Of a stretch of 64,000 bases of DNA, positions 8,503-17,048 are shown piece after piece; the stretch's first letter is position 1; every line of letters starts with the position of its first letter. The stretch is taken from the NCBI RefSeq assembly GCF_026242055.1, contig NZ_JAPJDL010000002.1, forward strand, positions 62,001 through 126,000, written 5' to 3'. Both the position numbers and the translations under genes were made by a program. The DNA comes from Lentzea sp. NEAU-D7. Lineage in GTDB: Bacteria > Actinomycetota > Actinomycetes > Mycobacteriales > Pseudonocardiaceae. Under the pieces are notes generated by a model, which worked only from the letters and a program-made list of their open reading frames with translations, did not search any database and had not been told where the DNA came from.

Positions 8503-9903
8503 ATGAAAACCAAGCGTTTTGCCGTGCTGGGCACGGTTCTCGCGCTGTCCGGCGCGACCCTCGCGCCGTCGGCGTCGGCCGGCGAGCACGACCGCCCGCT
8601 GGCCGACCGGCTGCGCGAGGCGATCGTCGCGCAGAACTTCAAGGACGTCATCGACCTGACCCCGCCGGAGCCCGCCGCGCGGTCGGCGGGCAAGCGGGAG
8701 AAGTACGACGCCTCGCCCGCGGAGCTGATGACCAAGGCCCAGGCGCGGATGGCGGCGGCAGCGGGCAAGCCGTTGCACCAGACGCCGAACATGGACGCGG
8801 CGATCATCGAGCTCGACCGGTCCGGCCGTCCGAAGTCCGTGGCGAACGTGCTGCTCAGCCCGCAGCACCCCAACGGCGTGGTCGTGCCGGTCACGCGTGA
8901 CGGCCTGTCCACCGACCAGGTGCGCTACCGCTGGTGGGACGACACCGAGTGGGACGTCAACGGCGGCAAGGGCACCGTCGACGTGCTGCCCGGCCGGGAG
9001 AACGCGCCGATCGACTTCTCCTCGCCCTACCCGGCGTCGGTGCTGAAGCTGATGGTGGGCTTCGGCGTGCTGCGCCTGGCCGACCAGGGCAGGATCGATC
9101 TCGACGCCGACTACGTCTACGCCCCGAACCCGGTGCGCCCGGCGTGCGGCGGGCCGTCGGTGAAGAAGATCCGGCAGCACTTCGACGAGATGATCACGAA
9201 GTCGCAGAACGAGTCCACCTGCTCGCTGATCAAGCTGATCCACGACCACAAGGCCTGGGACGAGGTCAACCAGACGTTCGCCGACCTCGGCATGCCGACC
9301 CTCATGGTCACCGGCACCCTCCCCGAGAACGGCGGCCGGTGGATCGGCTCCAACATGAGCGGCCTCGACACCGCGAAGCTCCTGCTGCTGATCAACGGCG
9401 GCCCGAAGGTGCTGTGGACGACCGACAAGGGCAGGGCCGTCACCCGCGACGAGCTCTCGCCGTCGTCGCGGAAGTTCTTCCAGGAGACCCTGGCGGGCCA
9501 GGGTCACAACGAGATGCTGTCCACGCCGAACTGGTGCGGCCGCGACTACCCGGTGCAGGGCATCCCGCAGCTGGTGCCGTCGCGCTGGATCAAGCCGGAC
9601 GGCACCGTGACCGTCGGCGACGCGGTCTACGACCGCGACGTGCGTCCGTGCAACGACGCCGCCGAGGTGACGTTCGCGCACAAGACGGGCTGGGTCGACA
9701 CGACCGGTTCCGACGCGGGCATCGTGAAGTCCCTGCGCGGCAAGGACAACCGCAACTACATCGTGGTCGTGTTCTGCAACCTGGGCACCGACTACGTGGA
9801 CGCCGACCGCCCGGCCGACCCGCCCGGCGTGTACCCCGTGCTGTACACGCAGAAGTACGCGCAGCTCGGCAAGGCGATCGACACCATCATGAAGAACCTG
9901 TAG
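8503..9903 (+). CDS. Exported class A beta-lactamase-like serine hydrolase
   Basis: A 466-aa protein with a Sec signal peptide (MKTKRFAVLG, then cleavage near PSASA-GEH). The penicillin-binding/beta-lactamase fold is shown by SVLK (nucleophile Ser179, Lys182), SQN at 234-236 in the SDN position, and KTG at 394-396. Four cysteines outside the motifs may form disulfides. A long N-terminal extension of about 110 residues precedes the catalytic domain, longer than in true class A beta-lactamases, so a peptidase or peptidoglycan role is as likely as antibiotic resistance. A ggggaagtga segment supports the ATG at 8503. Confidence 0.88.
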   Translation: MKTKRFAVLGTVLALSGATLAPSASAGEHDRPLADRLREAIVAQNFKDVIDLTPPEPAARSAGKREKYDASPAELMTKAQARMAAAAGKPLHQTPNMDAAIIELDRSGRPKSVANVLLSPQHPNGVVVPVTRDGLSTDQVRYRWWDDTEWDVNGGKGTVDVLPGRENAPIDFSSPYPASVLKLMVGFGVLRLADQGRIDLDADYVYAPNPVRPACGGPSVKKIRQHFDEMITKSQNESTCSLIKLIHDHKAWDEVNQTFADLGMPTLMVTGTLPENGGRWIGSNMSGLDTAKLLLLINGGPKVLWTTDKGRAVTRDELSPSSRKFFQETLAGQGHNEMLSTPNWCGRDYPVQGIPQLVPSRWIKPDGTVTVGDAVYDRDVRPCNDAAEVTFAHKTGWVDTTGSDAGIVKSLRGKDNRNYIVVVFCNLGTDYVDADRPADPPGVYPVLYTQKYAQLGKAIDTIMKNL

Positions 9904-9912
9904 TCCGCGGTG

Positions 9913-9946
9913 CGGCACCGCCGCCGGTCACACGGCGGCGGTGCCG
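9913..9946. terminator. Bidirectional terminator
   Basis: cggcaccgccgccg pairs perfectly with cggcggcggtgccg (14 bp, 6-nt loop) between two convergent genes. The stop codon of the nitrile hydratase alpha gene lies in the loop. Confidence 0.8.
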
Positions 9947-10518
9947 ATCAGCCCGTTGCGCGTCACCAGTGCCGCCAGCTCGGCCTCGGTGAGGTCGCCG
10001 GTGCCCTCGGGACGGCGCGGCAGCACCATGTACCGCGACTCGGCGTTCGCGTCCCACACCTCGATCCTGGTGGTCTCGGGCAGCGTCAAGCCGAACTGCT
10101 CCAGCACCTCGCGCGGGTGGCTGACCACCTTCGCGCGGTACGCCGGGCTCTTGTACCAGGTGGGGGACGGTCCGAGCAGCGAGAGCGGGTAGCAGCTGCA
10201 GAGGGTGCACACGAGGACGTTGTGCACGTCCTCGGTGTTCTCGACCACGTGCAGCCGTTGCACCTGCAGGCCGCCGCCCATCGACAACCCGAGCTCGGGC
10301 AGCGCCTCGTTGGCGTTCTCCAGCAGCCGCGTGCGGAAGCCCTCGTCGGTCCAGGCCCGGGCCACTACCCGGAACCCGTTGGCGGGGGAGGCCCTGTGCG
10401 TGAACGCCTCCAGGACCTGGTCCAGTTCTCGAGGGTCCAGCAGCCCCTTCTCCTCGAGGACCGCTTCCAGTTCCCGGACCCGCGCGGCGATCGGGGAGTC
10501 GTCGTGGTCGTCACTCAT
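9928..10518 (-). CDS. nthA: Nitrile hydratase alpha subunit, cobalt type
   Basis: A 196-aa alpha subunit. The metal-binding loop VCTLCSCYP supplies Cys104, Cys107 and Cys109; Thr in the second position (CTLCSC) is the signature of non-corrin cobalt enzymes, while iron enzymes have CSLCSC. In the family the second and third cysteines are oxidised to sulfinic and sulfenic acid. It hydrates nitriles to amides. TWYKSPAYRAKVVSHPREVL is the conserved region after the metal loop. The start ATG (10518) overlaps the stop of the upstream beta C-domain gene by 8 bp. Thiocyanate hydrolase gamma subunit is the main alternative. Confidence 0.92.
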   Translation of the reverse strand: MSDDHDDSPIAARVRELEAVLEEKGLLDPRELDQVLEAFTHRASPANGFRVVARAWTDEGFRTRLLENANEALPELGLSMGGGLQVQRLHVVENTEDVHNVLVCTLCSCYPLSLLGPSPTWYKSPAYRAKVVSHPREVLEQFGLTLPETTRIEVWDANAESRYMVLPRRPEGTGDLTEAELAALVTRNGLIGTAAV

Positions 10519-10780
10519 CGCTGAGGTAGTCCTCCCAGAGGGACAGCGTCACGCTGTGGTCGCCGTGGCCGAACAGTTCGCGTGCGGAGAACCGCACCAG
10601 GTACACCTGTTGTGGCTGCTGGACTCCCCGCGCGCTCAGGTCCGCCAGCGGATGAACGCCGTCGTGACCGACCACCGTGCCGAGCCGGCCGCGCGCGTAG
10701 TGCGGCAGCCGGGTGTGGTGGTCGGGGTCCACTGCGGACGTCCGGACGCGGTCGCCGGTCCGGTAGCGCTCAGACAACAC
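10511..10780 (-). CDS. nthB2: Nitrile hydratase beta subunit, C-terminal domain as a separate protein
   Basis: This 89-aa protein corresponds to only the C-terminal SH3-like domain of a nitrile hydratase beta subunit: YRTGDRVRTSAVDPDHHTRLPHYARGRLGTVV is the conserved barrel opening, and VYLVRFSARELFG the later strands. In a normal beta subunit this domain is fused to the helical N-domain, which here is the preceding gene. The GTG at 10780 overlaps that gene's 3' end by 11 bp, and its own 3' end overlaps the alpha gene by 8 bp, so all three are translationally coupled. The arrangement resembles the three-subunit toyocamycin nitrile hydratase (ToyJKL). Confidence 0.9.
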   Translation of the reverse strand: MLSERYRTGDRVRTSAVDPDHHTRLPHYARGRLGTVVGHDGVHPLADLSARGVQQPQQVYLVRFSARELFGHGDHSVTLSLWEDYLSDE

Positions 10781-11021
10781 CGCGCTCCTCCAGCAGCGCC
10801 TGGATCGCGCGGAACCAGTTCTCGTAGTAGGACGACTCGTGCGACATCGTGCGCTCGACGGCGTCCCGGAACTCGTCCAGGTTGTAGACGCCCCGCCTGA
10901 TCAGCGCGCGGTTCATGGCCATGACGTGGGCTTCCCAGTCGGCGTGGAACGGCGGTTCGTCGAGCTCCTCGACCACGGGCCCGAAACCGTCCACACCGCC
11001 GACGTCGTTGATCCTCGGCAT
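10770..11021 (-). CDS. nthB1: Nitrile hydratase beta subunit, N-terminal domain as a separate protein
   Basis: An 83-aa protein matching the N-terminal domain of nitrile hydratase beta subunits: INDVGGVDGFGPV, then EPPFHADWEAHVMAMNRAL and SSYYENWFRAIQALLEERGV. It stops where a fused subunit would continue. The start ATG at 11021 has a strong ribosome site (aggaggtgag). The stop of the upstream epimerase sits 1 bp before the ATG. Small stand-alone beta-N proteins can be subunits or maturation chaperones; here, directly upstream of a separate beta-C gene, a split subunit is the simpler reading. Confidence 0.9.
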   Translation of the reverse strand: MPRINDVGGVDGFGPVVEELDEPPFHADWEAHVMAMNRALIRRGVYNLDEFRDAVERTMSHESSYYENWFRAIQALLEERGVV

Positions 11022-11022
11022 C

Positions 11023-11943
11023 TCACCTCCTGCGCTCAGCCAGATTCTGCGCCGCCTCCCGCCAGTTCGGGAAGTGGAACTCGAACCCGGCCTGCCGCAG
11101 CCTGCCCGGCACGACCCGGCGGCTCTTGAGGAGCAGCTCGGTGTCGCTGCGGATCGCGAACGCCCCGATCTCGGCCATCCAGCTCGTCGCGGGCAGACCC
11201 ACCGGCACGTGCCAGGCTTCACGCAGTTCGCGCATGAACTCCCGCTGCGGCACCGGGTTCGGCGCCGCGAGGTTGACCGCGCCCGCGATCGGTTCCCTGA
11301 TCAGCAGCGCGATCGCCCGCACGAAGTCGTCGTCGTGGATCCACGAGACGTACTGGCGCCCGCCCGCCACCGGCCCGCCCAGGCCGAGCCGCGCCAGCCA
11401 CGACAGGTAGTCGAACACGCCGCCCCTGTCCGGGCTCATCACCATCGCGGACCGCAGCGCGACCTTGCGGGTGGCCGGCGTGTCGGCCTCGTCCAGCTCG
11501 GCCTCCCAGCGCTTGGCGATCTCGACGCTGTAGGTCCAGTAGCCCGGCACGTCCGGCTCACGCCCGCCGAGGACACCGGTCTCCTCGTCGTTGGCCGCGT
11601 CGAACCGGTGCGCGTAGATCGTCGCCGTGCTCATCTGCAGCCACACCGAGGGCGGATCGGCCGCCTTCGCGATGGCCTCGCCGACGACCCGCGCGGAGTC
11701 GATCCGCGAGCGCATCATCTGCCGCAGGTTCTCGGCGGTGTAGCGGCAGCTCACGCTCCGCCCGGCCAGGTTGATCACGACGTCGGCGCCGTCGATCTCG
11801 TCGGCCCAGCCGCCGAGCGTGTGGCCGTCCCAGCGCACGCCGGCGCTGCGGCCGATGATCACGACCTCGTGGCCCGCCGCCTTGAGGGCGCGGCTCAGCA
11901 CGCCGCCGACCTGCCCGGTACCGCCTGGAATCACGATCTTCAT
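11023..11943 (-). CDS. TIGR01777-type NAD-dependent epimerase/dehydratase
   Basis: A 306-aa short-chain dehydrogenase-like protein. The N-terminal dinucleotide-binding motif is GGTGQVGGVLSRAL at residues 7-20, followed by DVVINLAGRSVSCRY, characteristic of the TIGR01777/YfcH group. YSVEIAKRWE carries the Y-x3-K active-site pair. The C-terminal segment with REFMRELREAW matches the DUF1731 tail. It is the first gene of the nitrile hydratase operon, so it may act on the same metabolite, but its substrate is unknown. The promoter region is shared with the divergent DeoR/LacI regulator. Confidence 0.88.
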   Translation of the reverse strand: MKIVIPGGTGQVGGVLSRALKAAGHEVVIIGRSAGVRWDGHTLGGWADEIDGADVVINLAGRSVSCRYTAENLRQMMRSRIDSARVVGEAIAKAADPPSVWLQMSTATIYAHRFDAANDEETGVLGGREPDVPGYWTYSVEIAKRWEAELDEADTPATRKVALRSAMVMSPDRGGVFDYLSWLARLGLGGPVAGGRQYVSWIHDDDFVRAIALLIREPIAGAVNLAAPNPVPQREFMRELREAWHVPVGLPATSWMAEIGAFAIRSDTELLLKSRRVVPGRLRQAGFEFHFPNWREAAQNLAERRR

Positions 11944-11983
11944 GTCGTCGCATCCCCCTCGCGGACGACGCTAGCCCCCGGTC

Positions 11984-12001
11984 GCTGAGAACCGTTTCAG
12001 C
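11984..12001. promoter_or_regulatory. LacI-like imperfect palindrome
   Basis: gctgagaaccgtttcagc has 5-bp perfect outer arms (gctga/tcagc) and resembles LacI-type operators with a central CG and TTTCA arm. It lies between the divergent epimerase and the regulator gene. Candidate site only. Confidence 0.4.
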
Positions 12002-12016
12002 TATGCTCCCGGAAAA

Positions 12017-12026
12017 CGCTCAAACG
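12017..12026. promoter_or_regulatory. Candidate operator, copy 1
   Basis: cgctcaaacg reads as cgtttgagcg on the other strand and differs by one base from cgtttgaacg at 13053-13062, just ahead of the transporter genes. A repeated near-palindrome on both sides of the regulator gene suggests autoregulation and control of the importer operon. Confidence 0.45.
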
Positions 12027-12041
12027 AACAGGCGGTCGGTC

Positions 12042-13070
12042 ATGCGTGAGTCCAGCGAGGCGCGGCGGCAGCGGATTCTGGCCGTCACGGCGTCGCGGGG
12101 CACGGTCAAGGTGAGCGATCTGGCCGCGGAGCTGGACGTTTCGATCGTCACGATCAGACGTGACGTCGAGGAGCTGGCGCGGCTCGGCAAGCTGCGGCGC
12201 GGGCACGGCGTCGCGCGTTCGCTCACTCCGATCGAGCAGCCGGAGCCCAGGCAGGCCACGAACGGGGCGATCGCGCTGGTCGTGCCGGAGCGGCACACGT
12301 ACCTCTACGAGACGATGAACGGCGCCCGCCAGGCTCTCGAAGAGGCCGGCATGAGGGTCGTCCTGCACATCGCGCCGCAGGTCAGGGGCGCGGAACGGCC
12401 GATCGTCGAGAAGGCGCTGACCGAGCCGGTGCAGGGGCTGCTGATGGCGCCGCGGTGGCGCACGTCCGAGGAGGAGGCCGAGGACGACTGGCTCGCGGAC
12501 ACGGGCGTGCCGACCGTCCTCATGGAACGCCGCCCGAGCGGGGGCCTGCGGGCGATGAACTCCGTGTGCTCGGACCACTGGTACGGCATGCATCTGGCCG
12601 TGAAGCACCTGACCGACCTAGGACATCGCCGGATCGTGCTCGCCGCACGCGACGACAGTCCGACGGCGCGGGTGCTGCGCAGGGCGTTCCGCGAGATCTC
12701 GGCGGACCTGGAGGACGCGGTCACGGTGCGGAGCTCGCCGGACACCGGGCTCGTGGACGTGCTGCGCGCACACCGTGCCACGGCGGCGGTGCTGCACGGC
12801 GACGAGGACGCGTTGATGCTGGTCCAGCAGATGATGCACGCGGGGATGGACGTGCCGGGGATGTGCTCGGTCGTGTCGTACGACGACGTGGTCGCGTCGC
12901 TCGGCAGCATCCCGCTCACGGCCGTGGCGCCGCCGAAGACCGAGGTCGGCAGGGTCGCCGCCGAACTGCTGCTCCGCAAGCTGAAAGGCGAGGTCGCGGC
13001 CACCGAACGCATCGAGCTGCTGCCGACGTTGAAGATCCGCTCATCGACTGAGCGTTTGAACGTTTATTGA
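12042..13070 (+). CDS. Chimeric DeoR-HTH / LacI-sensor transcriptional regulator
   Basis: A 342-aa regulator. Residues about 1-55 form a DeoR winged helix (RRQRILAVTASRGTVKVSDL, then SIVTIRRDVEELARLGKL). From about residue 70 the sequence is a LacI/GalR periplasmic-binding fold (AIALVVPERHTYLYETMNGA, MERRPSGGLRAMNSV, VVSYDDVVASLGSIPLTAV). It likely senses a sugar and represses the ABC importer operon that starts 25 bp downstream. The ATG at 12042 is preferred over that at 12003 because the candidate operator at 12017-12026 then lies in the 5' region. No classical LacI HTH is present. Confidence 0.88.
   Translation: MRESSEARRQRILAVTASRGTVKVSDLAAELDVSIVTIRRDVEELARLGKLRRGHGVARSLTPIEQPEPRQATNGAIALVVPERHTYLYETMNGARQALEEAGMRVVLHIAPQVRGAERPIVEKALTEPVQGLLMAPRWRTSEEEAEDDWLADTGVPTVLMERRPSGGLRAMNSVCSDHWYGMHLAVKHLTDLGHRRIVLAARDDSPTARVLRRAFREISADLEDAVTVRSSPDTGLVDVLRAHRATAAVLHGDEDALMLVQQMMHAGMDVPGMCSVVSYDDVVASLGSIPLTAVAPPKTEVGRVAAELLLRKLKGEVAATERIELLPTLKIRSSTERLNVY
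13053..13062. promoter_or_regulatory. Candidate operator, copy 2
   Basis: cgtttgaacg lies over the last codons of the regulator and 33-42 bp upstream of the solute-binding protein start; it is the partner of the site at 12017-12026. A second partial cgttt..acg follows at 13061-13072. Confidence 0.45.
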
Positions 13071-13094
13071 CGCCAAACCGATCAGGCGATCAGG

Positions 13095-14402
13095 ATGCGA
13101 TCCATGCGCCTGAGTCGTCGCACACTTCTCGCGGCGGGTCTCACGGCACCGTTGGCGGCCTGCTCCACTCCGCAACGCCGCGGTGCCGGAGGTCCGGTGG
13201 AGATCACGTTCTGGTCGGCCCTGCGCGGTAGTCAGCAGGTCGTCGACGCGTTCAACTCCTCGCAGAACCGCATCAGGGTGGTCTTCCAGCAGATCCCCTC
13301 CGGTGGGCAGGGCGGCTACGCCAAGCTCAGCAACGCGGCTCGCGCGGGCAACGCACCGGACGTCGCCACGATCGAGTACCCGCAGGTCCCGGGGTTCGCG
13401 ATCGACGGCGTGGCCAGGGACATCACCGACCTCGTGACCGACCGCGTGAAGCAGAAGCTCCTGCCCCAGGCGCTGAAGCTCACGACGTTCGACAACCGCG
13501 TGTTCAGCGTCCCGCTCGACGTCGAGCCGATGGTGCTGCACTACCGCGCGGACCTGTTCCAGGCGAACGGCTTCGAGGTCCCGACGACCTGGGACGAGTT
13601 CGCCGGCCTCGCGCGGACGGTGAGGTCCAGGTTCCCCGACAAGAGGCTCACGCTGTTCCCCACGGACGGCGGCACGCAGTTCGCCTGCCACGCCTGGCAG
13701 GCCGGCGCGCGGTGGTTCGACACCAGCGGCGGCAAGTGGCGCGTGTCCCTCGCCGACGAGCCGACCCGCAAGGTCGCCGCCTACTGGCAGGGGCTGATCG
13801 ACGAGGACCTGGTCTTCCGCAACGCCGGTGACAGCAAGCAGCACGACGCGCAGATCGGCCAGGACCGGGTGATCACCAGGCTGAGCGGCGCGTGGGACGC
13901 GGGTGCGCAGATGCGGGCGAGGCCCGCGCAGAAGGGCAAGTGGCGCATCGCCCCCGTGCCGGTCTGGGACGAGCAGGTCGTCGGCACGCACGGCGGTTCG
14001 ACGTTCGCCGTCACGAAGGACTGCCGCGAGCCCGAGGCCGCGATGGAGTTCATCGAGTGGCAGTGCACCCATCCGGACGCCCTGACGGCCCGGTTGAAGA
14101 GCGGCACCAGCAGTCAGTACCCGGTCGCGCCCGGCCTGGTCGAGGCGGGCGCCAAGGCGTTCCCCGGCGAGTACTACGGCGGCCAGGACGTCTACCGGCT
14201 CTTCCAGCAGGAGGCGGACAAGATCCGCGACGGCTGGGTGTGGGGCCCGCGGATGACCGCGACCCTGAAGGTCATGCAGGACGGCTTCGCGAAGGCCGGT
14301 GCCGGGGCCGGCACCCTGATCGACGCGGTGCGGGAGGCCCAGAGCGGCACGATGCCCGATCTGAAGGCACTCGGACTGTCCACTGAGGAGGGTGCGAGGT
14401 GA
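13095..14402 (+). CDS. Sugar ABC transporter substrate-binding lipoprotein
   Basis: A 435-aa family 1 solute-binding protein. The N-terminus combines a twin-arginine-like SRRTLLAAG with a lipobox LAAC, so it should be anchored to the outer face of the membrane. VEITFWSALRGSQQVVDAFN and the later IEYPQVPGFAIDG and GAWDAGAQM segments match UgpB/MalE-like proteins. The ATG at 13104 is an equally good start. It overlaps the first permease gene by 4 bp. With the downstream permeases it forms a CUT1 importer; no ATPase gene is present, so a shared MsiK-type ATPase is likely. Confidence 0.92.
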   Translation: MRSMRLSRRTLLAAGLTAPLAACSTPQRRGAGGPVEITFWSALRGSQQVVDAFNSSQNRIRVVFQQIPSGGQGGYAKLSNAARAGNAPDVATIEYPQVPGFAIDGVARDITDLVTDRVKQKLLPQALKLTTFDNRVFSVPLDVEPMVLHYRADLFQANGFEVPTTWDEFAGLARTVRSRFPDKRLTLFPTDGGTQFACHAWQAGARWFDTSGGKWRVSLADEPTRKVAAYWQGLIDEDLVFRNAGDSKQHDAQIGQDRVITRLSGAWDAGAQMRARPAQKGKWRIAPVPVWDEQVVGTHGGSTFAVTKDCREPEAAMEFIEWQCTHPDALTARLKSGTSSQYPVAPGLVEAGAKAFPGEYYGGQDVYRLFQQEADKIRDGWVWGPRMTATLKVMQDGFAKAGAGAGTLIDAVREAQSGTMPDLKALGLSTEEGAR

Positions 14403-15274
14403 AGGGCAGGCTCGCCTGCGCCGTCCTGATGGCGCCGTTCTTCCTCCTGCTGGTCACGGTGTTCCTGGTCCCGACCGGCACGGCGATCTGGCTCAGCTTC
14501 TTCGCCGCCGACCAGCCGGGTCTGGGCTTCGGCCCGGAGAACACGGTGTTCGTCGGCCTGCGCAGCTACGGCGCGGTGCTCAGCGACCCGACGTTCCTGG
14601 GCAGCCTCCTCACCGTCGTGCTGTACTGCCTGCTCTACATCCCGCTGATGGTCGCCGGAGCGCTCACCCTTGCGCTGCTGCTCGACTCCGGCGTGGCGAA
14701 GCTGCGCGGCTGGATGCAGATGGGTCTCTACCTGCCGCACGCCGTGCCGGGCGTCATCGCCGCGCTGATCTGGCTCTACCTCTACACGCCCGGCCTGAGC
14801 CCGATCATCGACCTGTTCGCCGAGGCCGACGTCCAGATCAGCTTCCTCGGCATCAACACCGTCCTGCCGTCGATCGTGAACATCGCCCTGTGGAGCAACC
14901 TCGGCTACAACATGGTGATCTTCTACGCCGCGTTGCAGGCCGTACCGCGCGAGGTCCTGGAAGCGTCCGTCGTGGACGGTGCGGGCCCGGTCAAGCAGGC
15001 TCTGCGGATCAAGGCCCCGCTGGTGCGCGGTGCGATCGTCACGGTCGGCATCTTCACCCTGATCTGGGCGCTGCAGCTGTTCACCGAACCCGTGCTGCTC
15101 AGCCAGTCCACCCCGATGATCAGCGCCCGGTTCTCACCGAGCATGTACATCTTCGACGCCGCCTTCACCCGCAACAACTACGGCCTCGCCGCGGCCGCGT
15201 CCGTGATCCTGCTGGCCTTCACGGTCGCGCTGTCCTACGGCGTCACCCGCTGGACGAACAGGAAGGCCGCCTGA
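14399..15274 (+). CDS. Sugar ABC transporter permease (MalF-like)
   Basis: A 291-aa inner membrane protein with about six helices (VLMAPFFLLLVTVFLVPTG first). EASVVDGAGPVKQALRIKAP is the EAA loop that contacts the ATPase. The GTG start at 14399 overlaps the binding-protein stop by 4 bp. The 3' end shares one base with the second permease ATG. Confidence 0.93.
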   Translation: MKGRLACAVLMAPFFLLLVTVFLVPTGTAIWLSFFAADQPGLGFGPENTVFVGLRSYGAVLSDPTFLGSLLTVVLYCLLYIPLMVAGALTLALLLDSGVAKLRGWMQMGLYLPHAVPGVIAALIWLYLYTPGLSPIIDLFAEADVQISFLGINTVLPSIVNIALWSNLGYNMVIFYAALQAVPREVLEASVVDGAGPVKQALRIKAPLVRGAIVTVGIFTLIWALQLFTEPVLLSQSTPMISARFSPSMYIFDAAFTRNNYGLAAAASVILLAFTVALSYGVTRWTNRKAA

Positions 15275-16101
15275 TGACCCTCCTCGGCCGTACCACGGTG
15301 AACGTGGTCGTCGGCATCTCGGTGCTCTACACGCTGCTGCCGGTGATGTGGCTGGTGCTCGCCGCCACGAAGAACGTCGACGCCCTGTTCAACAGCGACC
15401 TCTTCGGCGGTTTCTCTCTGGTGGAGAACGTCAGGGACCTGTTCGCGATGGACAAGGGCCTGTACCCGCGCTGGTACCTCAACAGCCTCGTGTACGCCGT
15501 GGTCGGCGCGGCGGTCAGCGCGTTCATCTCGATCGCCGCGGGCTACGCGTTCGACAAGTACGCCTTCCGCCACAAGGAGAAGCTCTTCGGGCTCGTGCTC
15601 GCGGCGGTCATGGTGCCGCAGACCGTGCTCGCGCTGCCGCTCTACCTGATGGCGTCCGAGGCGGGCCTGGTCAACACGTTCTGGGCGGTGTTCATCCCGG
15701 CGCTGTTCAACCCGTTCGGCGTCTACCTCGGCCGGATCTTCGCGCAGGGCTACGTGCCGGACGAGGTGCTGGAGGCCGCCCGCATCGACGGCGCGGGCGA
15801 CCTCGCGACCTACTTCAAGGTCGCCTTCAGGATGCTGGGACCGGGCGTGGTGACGCTGTTCCTCTTCCAGCTCACCACGATCTGGAACAACTTCTTCCTG
15901 CCCATGGTCATGCTGTCCGACCAGTTGCTCTACCCCGTCAGCCTCGGCCTCTACCAGTGGAACAGCTCGGCCACTGTCTCTCCCGAATACTACCCGGTGG
16001 TGATCATGGGATCTCTCCTCGCGGTGCTGCCGCTGATCCTCGCTTTCATGTTGCTGCAACGGTTCTGGAAGGCCGGCCTGACCGCGGGAGCCGTCAAGTG
16101 A
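15274..16101 (+). CDS. Sugar ABC transporter permease (MalG-like)
   Basis: A 275-aa permease with about six helices. EAARIDGAGDLATYFKVAFR is the EAA motif. The start ATG at 15274 overlaps the previous stop (tgatg), so translation is coupled. It pairs with the MalF-like protein to form the channel. Confidence 0.93.
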   Translation: MTLLGRTTVNVVVGISVLYTLLPVMWLVLAATKNVDALFNSDLFGGFSLVENVRDLFAMDKGLYPRWYLNSLVYAVVGAAVSAFISIAAGYAFDKYAFRHKEKLFGLVLAAVMVPQTVLALPLYLMASEAGLVNTFWAVFIPALFNPFGVYLGRIFAQGYVPDEVLEAARIDGAGDLATYFKVAFRMLGPGVVTLFLFQLTTIWNNFFLPMVMLSDQLLYPVSLGLYQWNSSATVSPEYYPVVIMGSLLAVLPLILAFMLLQRFWKAGLTAGAVK

Positions 16102-17048
16102 GGGCCGCGGGCGTGATGTCGGCGGAGGCCGCCGACGCCGTTCTCACGCCCGTGCTCCACGATCTGCGGGCGGTCTGCGACTTCGCGGGCGTCCGGACCG
16201 ACTTCGCCGAGGTCCCCGACGTCGACCTGCTCGTCACGGGCTGGGGCTGCCCGCCGATCACCGCCGAGGTGCTCGCACGGCTGCCCCGCCTGAAGGCGAT
16301 CGTGCACACCGCGGGCTCGGTCAGAGGCTTCGTCACCGACGCCTGCTGGGAACGCGGCATCGCGGTGTCGTCGGCCGCGCAGGCCAACGCGCTGCCGGTC
16401 GCCGAGTACACCGTCGCGATGATCCTGCTCAGCGGCAAGCGGGTGCTCGAACGCGCCCGCGACTACCGCGAGACCAGGCGGATGTCGGTGTACGGGGTGC
16501 CCGCCTCGGTGGGCAACTTCGGTGCCACGGTCGGCATCCTGTCCGCGTCGATGGTCGGCCGCCGGGTGATCGAGCTGCTGGCGCCCTACGACTTCCACGT
16601 GCTGGTGCACGACCCGTTCGCGACCGAAGTGGACGGTGCCGCGTCCGTGGGCCTCACGGAGTTGTTCGGCCGCAGCGACGTCGTCAGCGTGCACACGCCG
16701 TTGCTGCCGGAGACCACGGGCCTGGTGAGCCGCGAGCTGCTGGCCCTGCTGCGCGACGACGCCGTGCTGATCAACACCGCCCGCGGCGCCGTCGTCGACC
16801 AGGACGCCCTCGCGGACGAGGCCGGCCGGATCCGGGCGGTACTCGACGTGACCGATCCCGAGGTGCTGCCCGCGGACCACCCGTTGTGGCACAAGGACAA
16901 CGTGCTCATCACACCCCACCTGGCCGGGTCGCAGGGCAACGAGTGGGGCCGGCTCGGCCGCCACGCCGTGGACGAGGTCCGCAGGTGGATCGCGGGGGAG
17001 GCGTTCGCGACCCCGGTGCCCGCTGATCGAAGGGAACGCATCGCGTGA
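16098..17048 (+). CDS. D-2-hydroxyacid dehydrogenase family protein
   Basis: A 316-aa NAD-binding oxidoreductase. VSVHTPLLPETTGLVSRELL and LINTARGAVVDQDALADE are signature blocks; the catalytic Arg/Glu/His set is represented by NTARG, LDVTDPEVLP and ITPHLAGSQ. The usual GxGxxG is altered (VGILSASMVGRRVIELL: serines and alanine replace the glycines), so coenzyme preference may differ or activity be reduced. The GTG at 16098 overlaps the permease stop (gtga). It may process the imported sugar acid. Confidence 0.88.
   Translation: MRAAGVMSAEAADAVLTPVLHDLRAVCDFAGVRTDFAEVPDVDLLVTGWGCPPITAEVLARLPRLKAIVHTAGSVRGFVTDACWERGIAVSSAAQANALPVAEYTVAMILLSGKRVLERARDYRETRRMSVYGVPASVGNFGATVGILSASMVGRRVIELLAPYDFHVLVHDPFATEVDGAASVGLTELFGRSDVVSVHTPLLPETTGLVSRELLALLRDDAVLINTARGAVVDQDALADEAGRIRAVLDVTDPEVLPADHPLWHKDNVLITPHLAGSQGNEWGRLGRHAVDEVRRWIAGEAFATPVPADRRERIA

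Noticed and set aside
8503..9903. Dedicated beta-lactamase resistance gene
   Set aside because: The SxxK, SxN and KTG motifs are present, but the long N-terminal extension and unusual spacing make a cell-wall or peptidase role equally likely.
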